A stretch of DNA of 40,058 bases, taken from the NCBI GenBank assembly GCA_027064025.1, contig JAMOQL010000192.1, positions 1-40,058 of the forward strand. Reading direction: 5' to 3'. The notes beneath the pieces were generated by a model. That model did not search any database and was not told where the DNA came from. It saw only the letters and a list, made by a program, of their open reading frames with translations. Positions 1-8,928 of this stretch are shown here, in pieces. The translations under genes and the position numbers were made by a program. Position 1 is the stretch's first letter; each line of letters begins with the position of its first letter. The DNA comes from Bacteroidales bacterium. Lineage in GTDB: Bacteria > Bacteroidota > Bacteroidia > Bacteroidales > JAFGXI01.

Positions 1-1567
1 AACTCATGCCTTTAATAGCTCCTACAAATTGCCAATACACTTCTGGAGAATATGGATTACCAAAATTTAAACAGTTTGTAATTGCCGAAGGTTCAGCTCC
101 CGAACAAACTAAATTACGTGAGGCCTCAGAAACAGCAATTTGTGTTCCTACTTCGGGGTCGGCATGCACATATCTAGGGTTACAATCTACAGTCATTGCC
201 AAAGAACGTTCGGTTCCTTTAATATTAATAATTCCCGCATCTGAAGGTGAATTGGTAGTCATATTGTTGGTTCTAACCATAGTATCGTATTGTTCGATAA
301 CCCAACGTTTCGAAGCAATATTAGGATGTGATATTAATCGTTTAGCTACTGCTTTTAAATCTTTAGGCTCTGGCACATCATCAATATCGAATTTTTTATA
401 TTCTTTATAATAAGCAGGTTCTGTATATTCTCTATCATAAATTGGAGCTCCTCCACCTAATACGAGAGACTCTGCAGGCACTTCTGCTACTTTCTCGCCA
501 TTCCAGTAAAAATGTAGCATATCTTCATCAATAACTTCTCCTATCTCTACACAGTTCAAATCCCATTTATCGAAAATAGCTTGAATATCGGCTTCTCTAC
601 CTTTTTTACCTACAACCAACATTCGCTCTTGTGATTCTGAAAGAAGAATTTCCCAAGGTTCCATATTTTGCTGGCGAAGAGGTACCTTATCAAGATGAAT
701 AATCATTCCTGAATTTCCTTTCTCCGACATTTCTGATGTTGAACAGATAATTCCAGCAGCACCCATATCTTGCATACCAATAATAGCATCAATAGTATTT
801 AATTCTAGTGTTGCCTCTAATAATAATTTTTCTTGAAATGGGTCTCCAACTTGAATAGAAGGAATATCATCTGCCGAATTTTCTGTAATATCGGCCGAAG
901 CAAAAGTTGCTCCATGAATTCCGTCTTTTCCAGTAGATGAACCTACAATAAATACAGGATTACCTGCACCTTCCGATAAAGCAGAAATCATTTCTTCTTT
1001 CTTCATTAAGCCAACCGACATTGCATTAACTAATGGATTGGTATTGAAACTATTGTCAAAATAAACTTCCCCTCCTAATACAGGTACACCAAACGAATTA
1101 CCGTAATGTGAAATTCCTTTTACAACACCTTTAATTTGCCACTTGGTTCTATCTAGTGATAAATCGCCAAAGCGTAATGAATTAAGCTGTGCAACAGGTC
1201 TTGCTCCCATTGTAAAAATATCTCTATTAATTCCTCCGACTCCAGTTGCTGCTCCTTGAAAAGGTTCAACAGCACATGGATGATTGTGTGATTCTATCTT
1301 AAAAGCACAAGCAACGCCCTCGCCAACATCAACCAAACCAGCATTTTCTTCACCAGCTTCGACCATAATATTCTTACCATCTCTAGGTAAAGTCTTTAAC
1401 CACTTTATAGAATTCTTGTAAGAGGCGTGTTCCGACCACATTACCGAGTAGATACTCAATTCTATAAAATTAGGCTCACGACCTAAATTCTTTTTGATTA
1501 AATCAAACTCCTCAGGAAGTAATCCTAATTCTTTAGCTGTCTGCAAGTTGACTTCTTTATTGGACAT
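1..1567 (-). CDS. purL: Phosphoribosylformylglycinamidine synthase subunit PurL (5' part; 3' end lies outside the window)
   Basis: Reading the minus strand from the ATG at 1567-1565 gives an uninterrupted frame to the window edge, about 522 codons. The N-terminus begins MSNKEVNLQTAKELGLLPEE, followed by the PurL hallmarks SIYSVMWSEHASYKNS, KIESHNHP, the GAATGVGGI loop, GGEVYFD and GMQDMGAAGI. It is the glutaminase-less small-type or fused synthase that converts FGAR to FGAM in purine synthesis, using ATP and ammonia delivered by PurQ. The remaining C-terminal half is cut off, so I cannot say whether a PurQ glutaminase domain is fused. A Bacteroidota -7 box lies 27 bases upstream of the start. 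The gene is separated from the upstream cys operon by a terminator, so it is probably transcribed on its own. Confidence 0.93.
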   Translation of the reverse strand, partial: MSNKEVNLQTAKELGLLPEEFDLIKKNLGREPNFIELSIYSVMWSEHASYKNSIKWLKTLPRDGKNIMVEAGEENAGLVDVGEGVACAFKIESHNHPCAVEPFQGAATGVGGINRDIFTMGARPVAQLNSLRFGDLSLDRTKWQIKGVVKGISHYGNSFGVPVLGGEVYFDNSFNTNPLVNAMSVGLMKKEEMISALSEGAGNPVFIVGSSTGKDGIHGATFASADITENSADDIPSIQVGDPFQEKLLLEATLELNTIDAIIGMQDMGAAGIICSTSEMSEKGNSGMIIHLDKVPLRQQNMEPWEILLSESQERMLVVGKKGREADIQAIFDKWDLNCVEIGEVIDEDMLHFYWNGEKVAEVPAESLVLGGGAPIYDREYTEPAYYKEYKKFDIDDVPEPKDLKAVAKRLISHPNIASKRWVIEQYDTMVRTNNMTTNSPSDAGIINIKGTERSLAMTVDCNPRYVHADPEVGTQIAVSEASRNLVCSGAEPSAITNCLNFGNPYSPEVYWQFVGAIKGMS

Positions 1568-1593
1568 CTTATTTTATTTTTTATTTTAAGTAT

Positions 1594-1601
1594 CAAAGAT
1601 A
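1594..1601 (-). promoter_or_regulatory. Candidate -7 box for purL
   Basis: On the minus strand this reads TATCTTTG, an exact match to the Bacteroidota -7 consensus TAnnTTTG. It is correctly oriented and about 27 bases upstream of the purL ATG. No convincing -33 TTTG is seen at 19-21 bases, so only the -7 element is supported. Confidence 0.4.
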
Positions 1602-1698
1602 AATTTAATTCGTGAATATCTGAAGAATTCGATATTGAAAATTAAATTAATAATTAACATTTATATTCTTAAAAACAAATATCTATTCACCAACCACA

Positions 1699-1728
1699 CA
1701 AAAAAGCCTTTACATCTAGCAAAGGCTT
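1699..1728 (-). terminator. Rho-independent terminator after cysN
   Basis: On the minus strand an 8-bp perfect stem (AAGCCTTT at 1728-1721 and AAAGGCTT at 1711-1704) encloses a 9-base loop and runs straight into a T tract. It sits between the cysN stop and the purL start, closing the cys operon. Confidence 0.75.
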
Positions 1729-1841
1729 CAAAAATATTTTCCGAAGGCTAATTAATCTCAATGAGATTGAATAGCCAATTTTTAACAATCAATAACTTTA
1801 TTAATCAATGTATGCTTTAGAATTATTTATTTCTAATAAAA

Positions 1842-3143
1842 TTAAATAATCATTCCTGCAGCAATTGTTTCGTTAGTTGCTTCGTCAATTAAAATAACAC
1901 TTCCTGTTATTCTATTTCTTCGATAAGAATCAAAAAACAAAGCCTTTGTGGTACGAATCTTAACACGAGCAATATCGTTCATCTTAACTTCTTTGTTCTC
2001 CATATCTTTTTCTAAAGTATTAACATCGATTTTACTAACTACTTCTTGAACCATACAACGAACATCAGCACTGGTGTGCTTAACAGCGTATTTTCCTCTA
2101 ATTTGTAGTGGCTTTTCATTGAACCAGCATATCATCATATCTATATCCTGACTGACTTGTGGCATGGCGTTTTTCTTTACAATCATATCACCACGAGAAA
2201 TATCAATTTCGTCTTCTAAAAGTAAGGACACCGATTGGGGAGGAAATGCTTTTTCTAACTCATCTCCAAAATTAACAATCGATTTTACTTTCGACTCAAA
2301 ACCCGATGGCAAAATTACAACCTCGTCCCCTTTCTGAAATACGCCACCTGCTACACGACCTGCATAAGCTCTGTAATCAGGGTATTCTTTTGTCTGAGGA
2401 CGAACGACATACTGAACAGGAAAACGACCGTCCATAAAGTTATTGTCGCTACCAATATGAATATTTTCTAACAAATACATTAGGGTTGGACCTTCGTACC
2501 AATTCATTACTTCCGAACGTTCTACAACATTATCGCCTTTAAGCGCAGAGATAGGAACAAAACGAATATCTTGCACGTCTAATTTAGAAGAAATAGCTTC
2601 GAATTGATGTTGAATATCATCGTAAACTTTTTGATCGTAATCAACTAAATCCATTTTATTAATACAGATAATTACGTGAGGAATCTGCAAAAGAGAGGCA
2701 ATATAAGAATGTCGTAAAGTTTGTTCTATCACTCCTTTACGAGCGTCAATCAGAATTAAAGCAACATTAGCTGTAGATGCTCCTGTTACCATATTTCTTG
2801 TATACTGCGTATGTCCAGGTGTGTCTGCAATAATAAACTTTCGTTTAGGTGTTGCAAAGTAACGATAAGCTACATCAATCGTTATTCCTTGTTCTCGCTC
2901 GGCTCGTAAGCCATCGGTTAATAACGCTAAATTCACATCCCCATCACCTATCTTTTTACTAGCCTCTTCGACCGCTTCGAGTTGATCTTCGAAAATAGCT
3001 TTACTATCGTATAATAAACGTCCAATAAGAGTTGATTTACCATCGTCTACAGAACCTGCAGTTGTAAATCGAAGCAACTCCATATCTAAGTAACCTTTTG
3101 TCACTTCGTTATTATGTCTATTATCTATATCTTGTTTTGTCAT
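1842..3143 (-). CDS. cysN: Sulfate adenylyltransferase subunit 1, CysN
   Basis: GTPase subunit of ATP sulfurylase, which drives APS formation from ATP and sulfate by GTP hydrolysis together with CysD. The frame shows the EF-Tu-like G motifs: P-loop AGSVDDGKST, DTPGH and NKMD. They are followed by a beta-barrel domain and a C-terminal elongation-factor-like domain. I place the start at the ATG giving MTKQDIDNRHNN, about 20 residues before the conserved MELLRFTTAGSV. The open frame extends 18 codons further upstream, but that stretch looks like translated leader and would eat into the spacer after cysD. It is the last gene of cysC-cysD-cysN, 84 bases after cysD. No CysC kinase domain is fused to it, because cysC is a separate gene here. 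Confidence 0.95.
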   Translation of the reverse strand: MTKQDIDNRHNNEVTKGYLDMELLRFTTAGSVDDGKSTLIGRLLYDSKAIFEDQLEAVEEASKKIGDGDVNLALLTDGLRAEREQGITIDVAYRYFATPKRKFIIADTPGHTQYTRNMVTGASTANVALILIDARKGVIEQTLRHSYIASLLQIPHVIICINKMDLVDYDQKVYDDIQHQFEAISSKLDVQDIRFVPISALKGDNVVERSEVMNWYEGPTLMYLLENIHIGSDNNFMDGRFPVQYVVRPQTKEYPDYRAYAGRVAGGVFQKGDEVVILPSGFESKVKSIVNFGDELEKAFPPQSVSLLLEDEIDISRGDMIVKKNAMPQVSQDIDMMICWFNEKPLQIRGKYAVKHTSADVRCMVQEVVSKIDVNTLEKDMENKEVKMNDIARVKIRTTKALFFDSYRRNRITGSVILIDEATNETIAAGMII

Positions 3144-3227
3144 TTTTGTAATCTTAATAATAAATTCTAAAAAACAATGGCACTGTAAATTTGCCATATT
3201 GATTTATAATAAAAAGCATCAACGATG

Positions 3228-4133
3228 CTAAAAATAACCTTCTTTTTTACGGTCTTCCATTGCTGCTTCGGAGCGCTTATCATCTGCTCTTCCTCCCCTC
3301 TCGGTTTCTCTTGCGGCGGCTACCTCATCAATAATATCTTCCAATTTATCAGCTCTAGACATTACTGCTCCTGTACAAGTCATATCGCCAATGGTTCTAA
3401 AACGAACTATTTTCTTTTCCCAAGACTCTCCTTCTTTTAGAGTTACAAAAGGGTTTTTTGCTAAAAGAGCTCCATCTCGTAAAACAACTTCCCTTTCGTG
3501 AGTAAAATATAAATTAGGAATTTTAATGTCTTCTAAATAAATATATTGCCAAACATCCATCTCCGTCCAATTACTAATAGGGAAAACTCTAAAATGTTCA
3601 CCTAAATCTTTCTTGCCATTAAAAATATTCCATAATTCTGGTCTCTGATTTTTAGGATCCCACTGACCGAACTCATCTCTATGCGAAAAGAAACGTTCTT
3701 TGGCTCTTGCCTTTTCCTCGTCTCTACGACCGCCACCCATTGCGGCATCGTACTTTTCTTCTTCTAAAGCATCTAAGAGTGTTGTGGTTTGTGCTCTATT
3801 ACGACTAGGATTAGGCCCTTTTTCTTCAGAAACTCTACCTTTATCGATAGAATCTTGAACATATTTAACCACCAAATCAATACCTAACTCCTTAGCTAAG
3901 GAATCTCTAAACTCTACAGTTTCGTCAAAATTATGTCCTGTATCGATGTGCATAATAGGGAAAGGAATCTTTGCTGGCCAAAAAGCTTTTCGAGCTAAAT
4001 GCAACATAATGATTGAATCTTTTCCTCCCGAAAATAGTAAAACTGGTTTTTCGAACTGAGCAGCAACCTCACGAATTACGTACATAGATTCTGCCTCTAA
4101 TTCTCTTAAATGATTAATGTTAAAGTTTTCCAT
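3228..4133 (-). CDS. cysD: Sulfate adenylyltransferase subunit 2, CysD
   Basis: Catalytic subunit of ATP sulfurylase (ATP + sulfate to APS + PPi). It is 301 residues, the usual CysD length. The PP-loop motif LLFSGGKDS lies near residue 34, followed by the family's HIDTGHNFDE and GGGRRDEEKARAKER segments; the latter is a strong CysD signature. The product acts in the cytosol as a heterodimer with CysN, encoded 84 bases downstream. cysC lies 9 bases upstream, so the three are clearly one transcript. The PPi released would be a substrate for inorganic pyrophosphatases such as the HppA encoded at 32.7 kb; that link is inference. Confidence 0.96.
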   Translation of the reverse strand: MENFNINHLRELEAESMYVIREVAAQFEKPVLLFSGGKDSIIMLHLARKAFWPAKIPFPIMHIDTGHNFDETVEFRDSLAKELGIDLVVKYVQDSIDKGRVSEEKGPNPSRNRAQTTTLLDALEEEKYDAAMGGGRRDEEKARAKERFFSHRDEFGQWDPKNQRPELWNIFNGKKDLGEHFRVFPISNWTEMDVWQYIYLEDIKIPNLYFTHEREVVLRDGALLAKNPFVTLKEGESWEKKIVRFRTIGDMTCTGAVMSRADKLEDIIDEVAAARETERGGRADDKRSEAAMEDRKKEGYF

Positions 4134-4142
4134 ATTTATGGT

Positions 4143-4760
4143 TTATTTTTTTTCTACCTGATAATTAATTATTGGTAAAATATTTTTTAAAATTTCTTCT
4201 ACAGATTCTTGTATTGATAGAAGCTCTGTATCTACGATCAATTGGCATTTATTAGGTTCATCGAAAGGGGCCGAAATACCTGTAAAATCTTTTATTTCTC
4301 CACGCCTTGCTTTAACATACAAACCTTTTACATCTCTTTTCTCACAAGCTTCTACTGAGGCTTTTATGTATATTTCATAATAATTTTCTTCACCAATAAT
4401 CAAGCGAGCTAAATCTCTAACATCATTTGTTGGACTAACAAATGAGTTAATTGTAACTATTCCACAATTTAAAAATAATTTAGAGACTTCTGCTATTCGT
4501 CTAATGTTTTCAAGCCTATCGGCATCGGAAAAGCCTAAATTATTATTAATTCCTGATCGAATATTATCACCATCTAATAATTGTGTTAATATTCCTTTTT
4601 GATGTAGTCGCTTTTCAAGCTCTATAGCAATTGTCGATTTTCCAGAGCCCGACAAACCTGTCAACCAAATGACTTTGGCTGTTTGATTCAAAAAGGCTTC
4701 TTTATCTTTTAAAGATAAGGTTCTATCAAATATCGGATGTATATTGTCTTGTTTCAACAT
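4143..4760 (-). CDS. cysC: Adenylyl-sulfate kinase CysC
   Basis: Phosphorylates APS to PAPS. The 205-residue frame has the P-loop GLSGSGKST near residues 35-43. It also has the APS-kinase signatures LLDGDNIRSGINNNLGFS, a FVSPTNDVRDLAR segment and a FTGISAPFDEP segment near the C-terminus. It is the first gene of the cysCDN operon, with a -7 box about 30 bases upstream. No PAPS reductase (cysH), sulfite reductase, CysQ or sulfotransferase gene is in this window. Whether the PAPS feeds assimilation or sulfation cannot be decided from here. Confidence 0.95.
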   Translation of the reverse strand: MLKQDNIHPIFDRTLSLKDKEAFLNQTAKVIWLTGLSGSGKSTIAIELEKRLHQKGILTQLLDGDNIRSGINNNLGFSDADRLENIRRIAEVSKLFLNCGIVTINSFVSPTNDVRDLARLIIGEENYYEIYIKASVEACEKRDVKGLYVKARRGEIKDFTGISAPFDEPNKCQLIVDTELLSIQESVEEILKNILPIINYQVEKK

Positions 4761-4788
4761 TCAAAAAATACTATTCAAAATAGATTTG

Positions 4789-4796
4789 CAAAGGTA
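4789..4796 (-). promoter_or_regulatory. Candidate -7 box for the cysCDN operon
   Basis: Minus strand TACCTTTG matches TAnnTTTG exactly and lies about 29 bases upstream of the cysC ATG. No -33 element at canonical spacing was seen. The 177-base spacer between the E2 gene and cysC otherwise holds only a 10-base direct repeat (CATCAACGAA, at 4897 and 4910). Confidence 0.4.
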
Positions 4797-4937
4797 ATAA
4801 AAACTCTGCTAGTTGAATTACAGATAACAAAAAAGTCTTCCCCAATTTACAATCAACACTACAAGGATTAAACGGATTTACATAATTTAATATCTCCATC
4901 AACGAATCACATCAACGAACGCCATCTGTTAATTGTT

Positions 4938-6254
4938 TTAAAATACGATATTAGTATCAAAGTTTTCTAAATAATCCGATACCCTTTTAAGGAACATTCC
5001 TCCCAAAGCACCGTCCACAACCCTATGATCATAAGCTAAAGACAACATCATTTTATGCCTAATTCCAATCGTATCACCTTCCGTGGTTTCTATTACAGCT
5101 GGTTTCTTTACGATAGCACCAATAGCTAATATAGCTACATTGGGCTGATTAATAATTGGCGTTCCTGCAATATTCCCAAAAGAGCCTAAATTAGTTATCG
5201 TTATGGTTGATCCCTGAATCTCGTCAGGCTGTAGTTTATTAATACGTGAACGATGCGCTAGATCATTAATTTTTTTGGCTAAACCTACTAAATTCTTTTC
5301 ATCAGCATTTTTTATTACAGGAACAATTAAATTACCAGAAGGTAAAGCCGCCGCCATACCTATATTAATATTTTTCTTTTTAATAATATTGTTACCATCA
5401 ACCGAAACATTTATCATAGGAAAATCTTTAATCGCTTTTACCATTGCTTCAATAATTATTGGCATAAAAGTCAACTTTTCGCCTTCCTTTTCTAAAAAAG
5501 CCGCCTTATTTTTATTTCTCCAATTTACAATTGTTGTTAAATCTGATTCGACAAAAGAAGTTACGTGAGGAGCTGTTTGAACTGATTTCACCATATGTTC
5601 AGCAATTAGCTTACGCATTCTATCCATTTCAATAACCTCATCGCCCATCGGTAAAATTGCATTAGATACGACTTGTATAACTTCTGTTTTTTGCTCTTTA
5701 ATTTCAGAAATATTAATAGCTTTTTGATTTCTATTTTTCAAGAAATTCAACATATCCTCTTTTGTTACCCTATTATTTAACCCAGTTCCTTTAATTCGAT
5801 TTATTTCGGAAAGCGAAACATTATCTTCCTTAATCATATTTTTCACCAAAGGAGATAAAAAAGAATTAGATGGTCTAAGCTCATCAAAATCTATTTGCTC
5901 TACATTCTGTTTATCCAAAGAAAAATCTTTATCGACCTCTATTTCCTCAACAACGGCCCCCATCGGAGCAAGATTAGCATCAAGATCCTCATATTTTTCT
6001 TCTATATCCTCTCCTACAATTTCTAGAACAGCTACTTTTTGCCCAATCTTTACAACATCTCCTTCTTCAACAAGGATATCAACTATTATCCCATTAGCTG
6101 GAGCAGGAATTTCCGAATCAACTTTATCCGTTGCTATCTCTAAAATAGAATCATCCTCTTCAATTTCGTCTCCTTTTTTAGCTAATACTTGTGTAATAGT
6201 TGCCTCAATTATACCTTCGCCCATCGTAGGTAATAAAATATCTATTAATGCCAT
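4938..6254 (-). CDS. Dihydrolipoamide acyltransferase (E2) of a 2-oxoacid dehydrogenase complex
   Basis: Domain order is canonical for E2. An N-terminal lipoyl domain carries the lipoylation lysine in EIATDKVDSEIPAP (about residue 43). After an acidic linker comes a peripheral-subunit-binding domain (about 132-172, SFLSPLVKNMIKEDNVSLSE). The C-terminal catalytic domain (about 200-438) contains the active-site motif DHRVVDGALGG. The 438 residues are typical of a single-lipoyl-domain branched-chain or pyruvate-type E2. It transfers acyl groups from lipoyl to CoA in the cytosol. No E1 or E3 gene is adjacent, so the substrate is not assigned; Bacteroidota commonly scatter these genes, and a branched-chain role is my best guess. 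It has its own -7 box. Confidence 0.9.
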   Translation of the reverse strand: MALIDILLPTMGEGIIEATITQVLAKKGDEIEEDDSILEIATDKVDSEIPAPANGIIVDILVEEGDVVKIGQKVAVLEIVGEDIEEKYEDLDANLAPMGAVVEEIEVDKDFSLDKQNVEQIDFDELRPSNSFLSPLVKNMIKEDNVSLSEINRIKGTGLNNRVTKEDMLNFLKNRNQKAINISEIKEQKTEVIQVVSNAILPMGDEVIEMDRMRKLIAEHMVKSVQTAPHVTSFVESDLTTIVNWRNKNKAAFLEKEGEKLTFMPIIIEAMVKAIKDFPMINVSVDGNNIIKKKNINIGMAAALPSGNLIVPVIKNADEKNLVGLAKKINDLAHRSRINKLQPDEIQGSTITITNLGSFGNIAGTPIINQPNVAILAIGAIVKKPAVIETTEGDTIGIRHKMMLSLAYDHRVVDGALGGMFLKRVSDYLENFDTNIVF

Positions 6255-6284
6255 GTGTTATTTTTATTTAGTCTAAATAGGCAG

Positions 6285-6292
6285 CAAAAATA
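6285..6292 (-). promoter_or_regulatory. Candidate -7 box for the E2 gene
   Basis: Minus strand TATTTTTG matches TAnnTTTG exactly, about 31 bases upstream of the E2 ATG. No -33 element at the expected spacing was found. Confidence 0.4.
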
Positions 6293-6579
6293 TAAGATTT
6301 TTTTTTAATAAAAGAACCCTCCACAAACTATTTTTAGTTATCGACTAAATAAAACATACTAATATTTTAAAGACTCAATATCCTATAATACAGAACCTAC
6401 GAGGAATAATCAAGGATTAAATTTATTAACTCAACACGAGCATTCAGAAATTAAATATCTCGAAAAGAATTAAATAAACATCTCAATACTTAATTTAAGA
6501 AAAACAAATCAATTTTATGGTATACAACATATATTAGTAATTTAGAAGCGAAAACCCGAAAAAAAACAAAGCTTTTTAC

Positions 6580-6587
6580 TATATTTG
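6580..6587 (+). promoter_or_regulatory. Candidate -7 box for the Fe-S protein operon
   Basis: TATATTTG matches TAnnTTTG exactly and ends 27 bases before the ATG at 6615. Its position argues that the TTG at 6585, the upstream end of the open frame, is promoter DNA rather than coding sequence. Confidence 0.45.
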
Positions 6588-6614
6588 AAATCAAAATATC
6601 AAGCAACTATTTTT

Positions 6615-7925
6615 ATGATTAATCAACCTATTTTTATTGCAATTGTTATTATTGCAGCAAGTATTTTTACGTATTCTATTAGAAATATTTTCCTAAATAT
6701 TAATTTCCTCAAAAAAGCATACCCCGTTAAGGATTGGGGGAAACGAATAAAATTGCTTTTTAATATTGGATTTGGACAGAGCAAAATACTAAGGTTCCCT
6801 TTAATAGGATTCTTACATGCTTTAGTTTTTTGGGGATTCTTAGCCATTCTTTTTGGCTCTGCGGAAATGCTAATCGATGGTTTATTTGGGATAGAAAAAT
6901 CACTAGACTTCCTAGGTCCTCTACATCATTTTTTTATTATTAGTGGCGATATAGCGGGTTTGGTTATCTTCATATTAATATTAGTTTTCTTATTCAGACG
7001 TTTTTTCCTCAATATAAAAAGATTCACAGGAATAGAAATGACTCATAAAGCACATAAAGATGCCAGTTTTGCTCTTTTACTAATTTTATTCTTAATGGTA
7101 TCTTTATTAGGCATGAATATGGGTTACCTTAAACTGCATCCCAACGAAAGTGCATATTATCCTGCAAGTGCTCTACTAGCCCAGTTTATACTGCCTGAAT
7201 CTGGAAATTTTGAACATTTATACATTATTAATTGGTGGACACATATTACCCTTATTTTCTTTTTTGCCAATTACTTACCATACTCCAAACATTTTCATGT
7301 TTTTATGTCACTCCCAAATGTATTCTTTAGTAAGCTAACTCCACTTACACAAATGAGCAACATGGAAAGAGTAACCGAAGAGGTTAAATTAATGATGGAT
7401 CCTAATGCAGCCTATACAGAAGTTTCTACCGAAAATGAAGTTATTGAACGTTTTGGGATGAAAGACATTGAAGACGGGACATGGAAACACTACATTGATT
7501 CGCTGACCTGTACTCAATGTGGAAGATGCACCTCTGTTTGCCCCGCCAACTTAACAGGCAAACTTTTATCACCAAGAAAGCTTTTAATTGACTTCCGAAG
7601 TCGTATGAATGCAAAATCGCCAGGCTTAAGAAAAGATATTAATTTCACCGACAACAAATCACTTTTAGATAACTCTATAAGTAGAGAAGAAATATGGGCT
7701 TGTACAACCTGTAACGCTTGTACCCAAGAGTGTCCTGTAAACATCGACCATCCATCAATAATTTTAGAAATGCGAAGGTATTTATTTATGGAAGAATCCG
7801 CAGCACCAACAGCACTAAACAATATGTCTACCAATATAGAAAACAATGGGGCGCCTTGGCAATATCCTCCTACAGAACGACTAAATTGGGCCAACGATTT
7901 ATTTATCAACAAAGAAAAAGCATAA
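6615..7925 (+). CDS. Membrane-anchored 4Fe-4S dicluster oxidoreductase subunit (HdrC/DsrK-like)
   Basis: A 436-residue protein. Residues 1 to about 235 form several hydrophobic helices resembling the NarI-type membrane anchor, with histidines placed as possible haem ligands. The C-terminal half has two 4Fe-4S cluster motifs: CTQCGRCTSVCP starting at Cys299 and CTTCNACTQECP starting at Cys363. This plan matches membrane (Fe-S)-binding proteins related to HdrC/HmeD, which pass electrons between the quinone pool and a CCG-domain partner. The partner is encoded 6 bases downstream. I chose the ATG at 6615 (MINQPIF) over the upstream TTG because a -7 promoter box overlaps the latter. The electron donor and acceptor are unknown. 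Confidence 0.82.
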   Translation: MINQPIFIAIVIIAASIFTYSIRNIFLNINFLKKAYPVKDWGKRIKLLFNIGFGQSKILRFPLIGFLHALVFWGFLAILFGSAEMLIDGLFGIEKSLDFLGPLHHFFIISGDIAGLVIFILILVFLFRRFFLNIKRFTGIEMTHKAHKDASFALLLILFLMVSLLGMNMGYLKLHPNESAYYPASALLAQFILPESGNFEHLYIINWWTHITLIFFFANYLPYSKHFHVFMSLPNVFFSKLTPLTQMSNMERVTEEVKLMMDPNAAYTEVSTENEVIERFGMKDIEDGTWKHYIDSLTCTQCGRCTSVCPANLTGKLLSPRKLLIDFRSRMNAKSPGLRKDINFTDNKSLLDNSISREEIWACTTCNACTQECPVNIDHPSIILEMRRYLFMEESAAPTALNNMSTNIENNGAPWQYPPTERLNWANDLFINKEKA

Positions 7926-7931
7926 TTTATA

Positions 7932-8729
7932 ATGAACGAAAAAAGACAAATTAAAGTTAGGACTTTTGCCGAACTAGCCTCTGAAAACAAAACTGCCGAA
8001 TACTTATTTTGGGTAGGTTCTGCAGGTAGTTTCGATGACAGGGCTAAAAAGATAACACGTGATTTTGTTAAAATATTAGAATCGGCTAAAGTAGATTATG
8101 CAGTATTAGGAGAAGAAGAAACAGACAGTGGAGATTCTGCTAGAAGAGCTGGAAATGAATTTTTGTTTCAGATGCAGGCCATGCAAAATATCGAAATTAT
8201 TAAAGCTTATAATATTAAAAAAATTATCACTTGTGACCCACATGATTTTAACACATTAAAAAACGAATACCCAGATTATGATGGACATTTTGAGGTATAT
8301 CATCATACCAAATTTATTGAAACCTTAATTAAGGAAAATAAAATCACCATTAATCCATCAAAATACCAGAACAAAAGAATAACTTACCACGACCCTTGTT
8401 ACTTAGGTCGAGGAAATAAAATATACGATGCTCCTAGAAATGTAATTAAAAAAACAAACTGCTCGCTTATAGAAATGACAAGAAACAGAAGTAGAGCTCT
8501 TTGTTGTGGTGCTGGAGGAGCACAAATGTTTAAAGAACCTGAAAAAGGAGAAATGGAAGTGTTTGAATTAAGAACAATGGACGCTTTAGATGTTAATCCA
8601 GAAATAATAATTACAGCTTGTCCATTCTGCATGACAATGCTCACCGATGGAGTAAAATTAAAAGAAAAAGAAGAAGAAATAAAGATCCTTGATATTGCTG
8701 AATTAATTGCAAAAGCTAACAATTTGTAA
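7932..8729 (+). CDS. HdrB-like CCG-domain protein with a degenerate first CCG site
   Basis: A 265-residue protein of the cysteine-rich (CCG) domain family, encoded 6 bases after its membrane Fe-S partner. The second CCG domain is intact: YHDPCYLG, then LCCGAGGAQMF and TACPFCMTMLTDGV, as expected for a noncubane 4Fe-4S site. In the first domain the homologous positions are not cysteine. The segment WVGSAGSFDD has Ser30, EETDSGDSARRAGNEF has Asp65, and TCDPHDFNTL has Asp102 and Asp105, where family members I recall read GCAGSFDD, SCTGD and CPHCFN. So one of the two cofactor sites is probably lost or altered. The pair likely forms a membrane electron-transfer complex of unknown substrate. Confidence 0.8.
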   Translation: MNEKRQIKVRTFAELASENKTAEYLFWVGSAGSFDDRAKKITRDFVKILESAKVDYAVLGEEETDSGDSARRAGNEFLFQMQAMQNIEIIKAYNIKKIITCDPHDFNTLKNEYPDYDGHFEVYHHTKFIETLIKENKITINPSKYQNKRITYHDPCYLGRGNKIYDAPRNVIKKTNCSLIEMTRNRSRALCCGAGGAQMFKEPEKGEMEVFELRTMDALDVNPEIIITACPFCMTMLTDGVKLKEKEEEIKILDIAELIAKANNL

Positions 8730-8928
8730 ATCAATTTTTTACACATACTGCACTGATTATCAAGCGATTAGAAAAGATTATTTTTTTTATTTTGTAAAAC
8801 ACTGATACAGTATAGTATATCGGATTATTGAAAAAAACAATAGCAAAATGATTTTTTTTTAAACTTTTTTTTTGACATCTTGCAGAGGATTTTGAAAAGA
8901 AAACTAATACCTAGAATACAATTTATCA

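Larger units (their letters stand above)
6255..6614. other. Divergent intergenic region between the E2 gene and the Fe-S protein gene
   Basis: About 360 bases of very AT-rich sequence with no supported gene. It holds outward-facing -7 boxes at both ends (6285-6292 minus, 6580-6587 plus). I see no tRNA, terminator hairpin or riboswitch in it. Confidence 0.6.

Noticed and set aside
6-410. A 134-codon plus-strand open frame at the start of the window
   Set aside because: It is the antisense of purL, whose minus-strand frame is continuous and strongly conserved across the same bases.
4897-4919. Direct repeat CATCAACGAA in the spacer before cysC
   Set aside because: Only two copies of 10 bases, 13 bases apart, in AT-rich sequence; no operator family recognised.
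8730-8928. Chromosomal origin next to dnaA
   Set aside because: The spacer is AT-rich with T runs, but I find no cluster of TTATNCACA DnaA boxes and no dnaN; the evidence is insufficient.
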